DNA from: a marine actinobacterium MedAcidi-G3
GTDB taxonomy: Bacteria > Actinomycetota > Acidimicrobiia > Acidimicrobiales > Poriferisodalaceae
Assembly: GCA_000817105.1 (NCBI GenBank)
Contig: JUEP01000005.1
Coordinates: 1 to 64,000, forward strand
Length of the DNA: 64,000 bases
Direction: 5' to 3'
Part shown: positions 59,727 through 64,000 of the stretch, piece by piece
Layout: every line of letters begins with the position of its first letter
Position numbering within the stretch: the first letter of the stretch is position 1
Translations under genes and position numbers: made by a program
Notes under the pieces: model-generated
Seen by the model: the letters and a program-made list of their open reading frames with translations, nothing else
What the model was told of the DNA's origin: nothing
Databases searched by the model: none

Positions 59727-61463
59727 GTGGGTGATGACCTAATTCCTCCAAGCCAGCTGAGTTCCGCTAACGATGACTTAAATCCTCTGCATCGACGCGA
59801 AGCTATAGAGCGTTTAGAGATGACACATCTTGATGTTCTTGTAATTGGAGGTGGTGTCACTGGTATCGGGTGTGCACTGGACGCCGCTAGCCGAGGCCTA
59901 AGTGTCGCAGTCGTTGAGCAACGAGATCTTGCTTCGGGAACCTCAAGCAGATCCAGCAAGCTAATCCATGGCGGGTTGCGCTATCTACAACAGTTCAAGT
60001 TTGGTCTTGTGAGAGAAGCCCTCTCCGAAAGAAACCTTCTGATCTCACAGATAGCTCCCCATCTAATCAATCAAGTCGACTTTTTGTACCCCTTAAGAAA
60101 CCGTGGTGAGCGACTTTACGCCGGTTTAGGAATTGGCTTATACGACCTCATGGCTTTTCGGGGCAGTAATCGTTTACCTCACCACAAACATTTGAGTCGA
60201 AGGCAAGTCCAGAGCAAAGCAGCAGCATTATCGTCGCGCTCACACAAGGGTGCAATCATGTTTTCCGATGCCTCCGTAGATGATGCTCGCTACGTGATTT
60301 CCGTTGCTCGCACCGCCGCCCAATTCGGCGCATCGATTCTTACCTCAATGAAGGTTACGAATCTCCTGACAGGAAACGGTCGAGTGAACGGTGCGGTAGT
60401 GAAATGTTTAGAAACGGGTCGGGAGTTTGACGTCTCATGCGGAACAGTAGTAAATGCTACGGGAGTCTGGAGTGACGATATCGAACAGTTCGCAGGTGCA
60501 GATAGACCCAGAGTTCGAGCATCTAAAGGAATACACCTTGTAATCCCAAAGGATCGAGTTGATCTCGAAACCGGTTTAATTCTTCGCACCTCTGACAGTG
60601 TGCTATTCGTTATTCCGGCAGGAAAACATTGGATAGTAGGAACCACCGATTCCGACTGGCAGCTCGATCGGGCACATCCAGCCGCCACCAGACAAGACAT
60701 TGACTATTTGCTGACGACTTTGAATCAGATACTTGAAGCGCCCATCACGACCGACGATGTGGTGGGCGTCTATGTGGGTCTTCGACCTCTCCTAAGGGGC
60801 GATGAAGAAATAACTGCAAAACTCAGTCGCGAGCACGCAGTTACGAGTTCTAGAGAAGGTCTGGTCTCTATTTCAGGCGGTAAATACACGACTTATAGAA
60901 TCATGGCCCAAGACACCATCGACGCGGTAGGGGTCGACCAAGGTCGTCAAATTCCAGACTCAACTACGTCTAAAATTCCGCTCATCGGGGCTCGGAACTA
61001 TGAACATGTTCTAGGCAGCGCAAACGAAATTTCAGAGAGTTCCGGGGTCCCGCTCGTCAGCGTGAAACATCTGATTTCTCGACACGGTGATCGAATTGAC
61101 GAAGTACTTAATTTGATTGCCGCTGATGAATCGCTGAAGGCTTTGATAGACGAAGACCTGCCCTATCTTCGGGCTGAAGTTATTCACTCTGTGCGATTTG
61201 AGGGTGCCTTACACCTAGAAGATGTGCTTACGAGAAGAACTAAAATCTCGATTGAGAGTTGGGACCGCGGCACAGATTCCGCTCTTTTGGTCGCTGAATT
61301 AATGGCCCGCGAACTGGAGTGGGACCAATCTCGGATCCACAGCGAAGTAGAGCATTACCTCAAACGTGTTGAGTCAGAACGGTCTAGTAACACTCAGCTT
61401 GACGACCAGAAAGCTGATACCTCCCGTCTAGCGGCAGGAGACATACGTGAAAGCTTCGCCTAG
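59727..61463 (+). CDS. glpD: aerobic glycerol-3-phosphate dehydrogenase
   Basis: FAD-dependent membrane-associated enzyme of 578 residues that oxidises glycerol-3-phosphate to dihydroxyacetone phosphate and feeds electrons to the quinone pool. The FAD motif VIGGGVTGIG (39-48), GTSSRSSKLIHGGLRYLQQF and VGLRPLLRG, ISGGKYTTYRIMAQDT are canonical; the C-terminal DAO_C domain is present. The GTG at 59727 yields the N-terminal extension common in actinobacterial GlpD. It is divergent from pafB, with overlapping leaderless promoters, and convergent with the ligase gene. Confidence 0.92.
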   Translation: MGDDLIPPSQLSSANDDLNPLHRREAIERLEMTHLDVLVIGGGVTGIGCALDAASRGLSVAVVEQRDLASGTSSRSSKLIHGGLRYLQQFKFGLVREALSERNLLISQIAPHLINQVDFLYPLRNRGERLYAGLGIGLYDLMAFRGSNRLPHHKHLSRRQVQSKAAALSSRSHKGAIMFSDASVDDARYVISVARTAAQFGASILTSMKVTNLLTGNGRVNGAVVKCLETGREFDVSCGTVVNATGVWSDDIEQFAGADRPRVRASKGIHLVIPKDRVDLETGLILRTSDSVLFVIPAGKHWIVGTTDSDWQLDRAHPAATRQDIDYLLTTLNQILEAPITTDDVVGVYVGLRPLLRGDEEITAKLSREHAVTSSREGLVSISGGKYTTYRIMAQDTIDAVGVDQGRQIPDSTTSKIPLIGARNYEHVLGSANEISESSGVPLVSVKHLISRHGDRIDEVLNLIAADESLKALIDEDLPYLRAEVIHSVRFEGALHLEDVLTRRTKISIESWDRGTDSALLVAELMARELEWDQSRIHSEVEHYLKRVESERSSNTQLDDQKADTSRLAAGDIRESFA

Positions 61464-62956
61464 GTTGTGAGCTCCTTTGGCAATAAGTGTTTTTGGACTT
61501 TTCCGAGCGCGTTTCTTGGCAACATTTCTAACCTAAAGGTTTTTCGAGGCCGCTTGTAATGGGCTAACCGATCACCAACAAAGTTTTTGATTTCCTCGGG
61601 TCCGATTTCGCGTTCCGCCACTACGAAGGCGACAACGATTTCGCCCCATTCATCGTCGGGCACTCCGACTACGGCACATTCTTGGATCGGCTCGTACTCC
61701 AATATCACGTCCTCTACCTCTCTCGGATAAACGTTAAAGCCGCCAGAAATAATGAGTTCCTTTGCTCGCCCGACAATTGAGAGATAACCGTCCGAGTCGA
61801 TGGCACCAAGGTCACCGGTGCGGAACCAACCATCGATAAACGCATCGACGTTCTCAGTCGGCCTTTCCCAATATCCTCCAAAAACGTTCGGACCCTTCAC
61901 CTGAATTTCAGCCGGTTCGCCCTCCAAGCGAATCTCAACTCCAGGTAACGGAAATCCGACTGAACCTGGTCGTCGTTCTCCTTCGTAGGGGTTAGAAACC
62001 AACATTGCTGTTTCGGTCATGCCATATCGTTCAAGGACGCGTTGACCTGTTATCTGATAAATCTTGTGATGCAGTTCAGCAGCGAGAGGGGCTGAACCGG
62101 AAACACACAACCGAAGTTTCTTTAACTCGTTTGATCTTGGTGATTCAAGCAACCTGCCATACATAGTGGGCACACCAAAAAACATCGTGGCATCGAATTC
62201 TTGTATCGAGTCCAGCACCTGACCTACATCGAACTCTGGCAATAAAACTGTTTTAGCTCCAACCGTTAAAGTGCCATGCAACCCCACTCCTAGCCCGTGC
62301 ATATGAAAGAGCGGCAGTGCGAGTATTAACGTGTCATCGACTGTCCAACGCCACGCTATCTCTAGTCCGCGGACAGAAGAGAGCAAATTACCATGCGATA
62401 ACACAGCCCCCTTCGGTCGGCCTGTCGTTCCCGATGTGTAACCAATTAACGCTGGCATGTCTGATTGGGCTTGGTCTAAGGGAACTCTGGGTCCCACCTC
62501 CAACTCGACAGACGGAGACGTGACCACAACATTTGGATCAGCCGCATGTATCCACTCGGCCCATTCACGGTGTTCGACGATCGCCACCTTAGGTCTCGCA
62601 TCAGTTACCACATGCGCGACTTCTTCAGCTTTGTACGCTCCATTGGTGGGCATAACTACGGCGCCCAATCTCAGAACCGCTGCGTGAGCTGCAACAAGTC
62701 CTGAAGAACTTGCGGCGCTGAGCAACACGCGATCACCTGTCTCGACCCCAGCGTGTGCAAGCTTCCGCGCAATTGTTTCCGACTGCTCTAGGAGCTCTTG
62801 CCCTCTAATCCAGCCTCGTTCCGGGTCGTGGATCACAGCGTCCTGTGGACGTTCTCGCCACCTAGCAACCCAAGTCGATGAGAGCGAGCCTCCAATGAGC
62901 AGTTCAACTTCAGCAGGTTCTAACTCACTGGGAAGGTGCCGATGCCATGAACTCAT
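61460..62956 (-). CDS. long-chain fatty-acid-CoA ligase-like ANL enzyme
   Basis: Acyl-CoA synthetase of 498 residues. ATP motif TSGTTGRPKG (174-183), then LERYGMTETAMLVSNPYEGE, GWFRTGDLGAIDSDGYLSIV and GRAKELIISGGFNVYPREVE, with Lys in PRNALGKVQKH at the C-terminus. All ANL core motifs are canonical, including the ALGKVQK Lys. The ATG at 62956 is chosen over the TTG at 62977. Its stop overlaps that of glpD. It likely activates fatty or malonyl-type acids; the FadD label is by similarity only. Confidence 0.88.
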   Translation of the reverse strand: MSSWHRHLPSELEPAEVELLIGGSLSSTWVARWRERPQDAVIHDPERGWIRGQELLEQSETIARKLAHAGVETGDRVLLSAASSSGLVAAHAAVLRLGAVVMPTNGAYKAEEVAHVVTDARPKVAIVEHREWAEWIHAADPNVVVTSPSVELEVGPRVPLDQAQSDMPALIGYTSGTTGRPKGAVLSHGNLLSSVRGLEIAWRWTVDDTLILALPLFHMHGLGVGLHGTLTVGAKTVLLPEFDVGQVLDSIQEFDATMFFGVPTMYGRLLESPRSNELKKLRLCVSGSAPLAAELHHKIYQITGQRVLERYGMTETAMLVSNPYEGERRPGSVGFPLPGVEIRLEGEPAEIQVKGPNVFGGYWERPTENVDAFIDGWFRTGDLGAIDSDGYLSIVGRAKELIISGGFNVYPREVEDVILEYEPIQECAVVGVPDDEWGEIVVAFVVAEREIGPEEIKNFVGDRLAHYKRPRKTFRLEMLPRNALGKVQKHLLPKELTT

Positions 62957-62994
62957 AATTTGAACTTCTTTACTCAACTAGGCCAGTGACCATA

Positions 62995-63016
62995 GCGCCT
63001 TCCTGACAGCAGGCGC
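62995..63016 (-). terminator. GC-rich hairpin downstream of tRNA-Glu
   Basis: GCGCCT (62995-63000) pairs with AGGCGC (63011-63016) around a 10-base loop, 53 bp after the tRNA. No T-run follows, so its role as a terminator is tentative. Confidence 0.4.
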
Positions 63017-63068
63017 CCTGACCAAGTTGCAAAGTCAGTTATCAGAAAAGTAGAGGTTTAAGAAGAAG

Positions 63069-63144
63069 TGGCATCCCCAACGGGATTTGAACCCGTGCCG
63101 CCACCTTGAGAGGGTGGTGTCCTAGGCCGCTAGACGATGGGGAC
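63069..63144 (-). tRNA. tRNA-Glu (CUC anticodon)
   Basis: On the minus strand the 76-base sequence forms a complete cloverleaf: acceptor GTCCCCA with TGGGGAT (the first pair is G-U), discriminator G and an encoded CCA; anticodon stem CCACC/GGTGG around the loop CTCTCAA, giving anticodon CTC; and T-arm with GGTTCAAATCC. Anticodon CUC reads the Glu codon GAG. No neighbouring tRNA is seen. Confidence 0.96.
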
Positions 63145-63148
63145 TGGG

Positions 63149-63168
63149 TCGAGGGTCGAGGCCCTCGA
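63149..63168 (-). terminator. hairpin between livM and the tRNA gene
   Basis: TCGAGGG (63149-63155) pairs perfectly with CCCTCGA (63162-63168), loop of 6. It lies just downstream of the livM stop and upstream of tRNA-Glu, and lacks a T-run. Confidence 0.4.
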
Positions 63169-63222
63169 TCGAAGGGCCAGCATAGCGATCCAGGCTTATG
63201 ACGACACTGACTTCGACCTGGT

Positions 63223-64000
63223 TCACTGAGTGATTCCACCTCTCCGTCGGATCCCTGCAAGTCCACGAGGAAAGAGGAAAGTCAGCAAAATCAGTCCGAA
63301 ACCGAACACGAAGGCTGAGTCATCTAACAGACTGAAAAATTCGCCTACCGGACCCAAACCGTCAAACTCAGCAGCAACCTCACCGAGTTTTCCAACTACT
63401 GTGCGGGCCAGAACTCCAAGTACAGAGCCCCATATGGTCCCTAACCCGCCCACAACAGCTGAGGCGTAGATGATCAAAGATTCTTGCGCCGGGAACTTGT
63501 CTTGTGAAACGAATGGGACCAGAACAACCTGAAGTGCGCCGCACAAGCCTGCCAAAGCCGCACTTAGTGCAAATGTCGTTACTCGAGCTGAGATAAGGTC
63601 AACGCCGTAGACGGCAGCAGCAGTGGGATTATCTCGAAGCGCTCTCATTGAGCGACCGAAACGGCTATTGACGACGTTCCAGGTGGCCCACAACGCCAGA
63701 AGAACGATTAACACACAAAACAGGTACCTGTACACAGACGAGGCCATCCGGCTATCACCGGGCCACCATCCCGGGGCATCGAAGCGGGCTTCAATCGACC
63801 GACCGCTTACTCCTCCAGTTATCGAAGGAAACCTTTTACTTAGAGGCCGAAATACAATCGCTAGCCCCAAAGTAACGAGAGCTAAATGGATTCCCCTGAT
63901 TCTGAGAGCTGGGAGACCAGCTAGAGCGCCAAAAACACCCGCTGTAGCTGCCCCAAGGACTATTGCGACCAACCACGGTAGGGATAGGTCTGAAACGTAG
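63223..64000 (-). CDS. livM: branched-chain amino-acid ABC transporter permease LivM, 5' end cut by the window
   Basis: Inner-membrane permease of a branched-chain amino-acid or related ABC uptake system. The visible 259 residues hold several hydrophobic segments and the LivM/LivH signature LAGLPALRIRGIHLALVTLG, FGRSMRALRDNPTAAAVYGV and ESLIIYASAVVGGLGTIWGS, which includes the EAA-like loop. The frame continues to position 64000 without a stop, so the start lies beyond the window. A TTG at 63972 is not a good start because the reading frame upstream is still LivM-like. The ATPase and binding-protein genes are not in the window. Confidence 0.85.
   Translation of the reverse strand, partial: YVSDLSLPWLVAIVLGAATAGVFGALAGLPALRIRGIHLALVTLGLAIVFRPLSKRFPSITGGVSGRSIEARFDAPGWWPGDSRMASSVYRYLFCVLIVLLALWATWNVVNSRFGRSMRALRDNPTAAAVYGVDLISARVTTFALSAALAGLCGALQVVLVPFVSQDKFPAQESLIIYASAVVGGLGTIWGSVLGVLARTVVGKLGEVAAEFDGLGPVGEFFSLLDDSAFVFGFGLILLTFLFPRGLAGIRRRGGITQ

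Noticed and set aside
63042-63266. 74-codon minus-strand frame covering the tRNA.
   Set aside because: The tRNA-Glu cloverleaf is complete, so this frame is a shadow.
1-64000. CRISPR arrays, insertion sequences, phage genes, rRNA and riboswitches.
   Set aside because: No regularly spaced repeats, transposase-like proteins or recognised RNA elements were seen apart from the single tRNA.

Overview
The window reads as a dense chromosomal segment of an actinobacterium, most likely of the class Acidimicrobiia, perhaps an aquatic or marine lineage. Evidence for this: a mycothiol S-conjugate amidase (Mca) and a mycothiol-dependent maleylpyruvate-isomerase-type protein; the F420 enzyme CofC/FbiD plus three luciferase-like flavin/F420 oxidoreductases; an actinobacterial-type DapD; the PafB/PafC pair of WYL regulators; and the ImuA'-ImuB-DnaE2 mutasome carrying actinobacterial LexA boxes. 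The class-level placement is inference. I see no transposon, phage gene, CRISPR array or rRNA. Coding density is very high and the longest stretch without a gene is about 300 bp.

Layout. 1-9.3 kb: HIT protein, enoyl-CoA hydratase relative, HAD phosphatase, a MoxR-type AAA+ ATPase with a VWA/metallopeptidase-like partner, a CaiB-type CoA-transferase, an EstB-like serine hydrolase, methionine aminopeptidase followed by two small LysM lipoproteins, and a PAP2 phosphatase. 9.3-28.6 kb: mainly acyl-CoA and small-molecule metabolism (LLM oxidoreductases, a split MaoC pair, SDR, nitronate monooxygenase, amidohydrolase, acyl-CoA dehydrogenase/CoA-transferase pair, enoyl-CoA isomerase, thiolase, SCP2 protein) with msrA, dapD and mca. 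28.6-33 kb: a tandem PhoU/RCK regulator beside a MgtE-type transporter, a TlpA-like lipoprotein and a thioesterase. 33-45 kb: an inactive-looking Glu/Leu-dehydrogenase relative, dnaE2 with a LexA box, amidase, FAH-family hydrolase, a VanY-type peptidase, and imuA'-imuB with a second LexA box. 45-52 kb: NifU_N-like protein, acyl-CoA dehydrogenase, methyltransferase, rnhB, a large uncharacterised protein, cofC, a LmbE deacetylase and the HU gene. 52-64 kb: TauE exporter, a DNA methyltransferase with an extra C-terminal domain, two acyl-CoA synthetases, an EEP hydrolase, an acetyltransferase, pafB/pafC divergent from glpD, tRNA-Glu(CUC), and the start of a LivM gene cut by the window edge.

How the parts fit. 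The catabolic genes look like a scattered set of beta-oxidation and CoA-activation enzymes rather than one operon. The DNA-damage genes form a coherent group: two LexA boxes on the mutasome genes and the PafBC activator nearby. Many genes have a TANNNT hexamer exactly 6-7 bases before the start codon and no Shine-Dalgarno sequence, which indicates widespread leaderless transcription; I used this to choose several starts. The most interesting leads are the methyltransferase with its unexplained C-terminal domain and overlapping small gene, the inactive-looking dehydrogenase, the MoxR/VWA pair with an altered HExxH motif, the duplicated PhoU-RCK/MgtE pair, and a probable CTG-initiated secreted peptidase. 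None of these is shown by sequence alone to be a new system.
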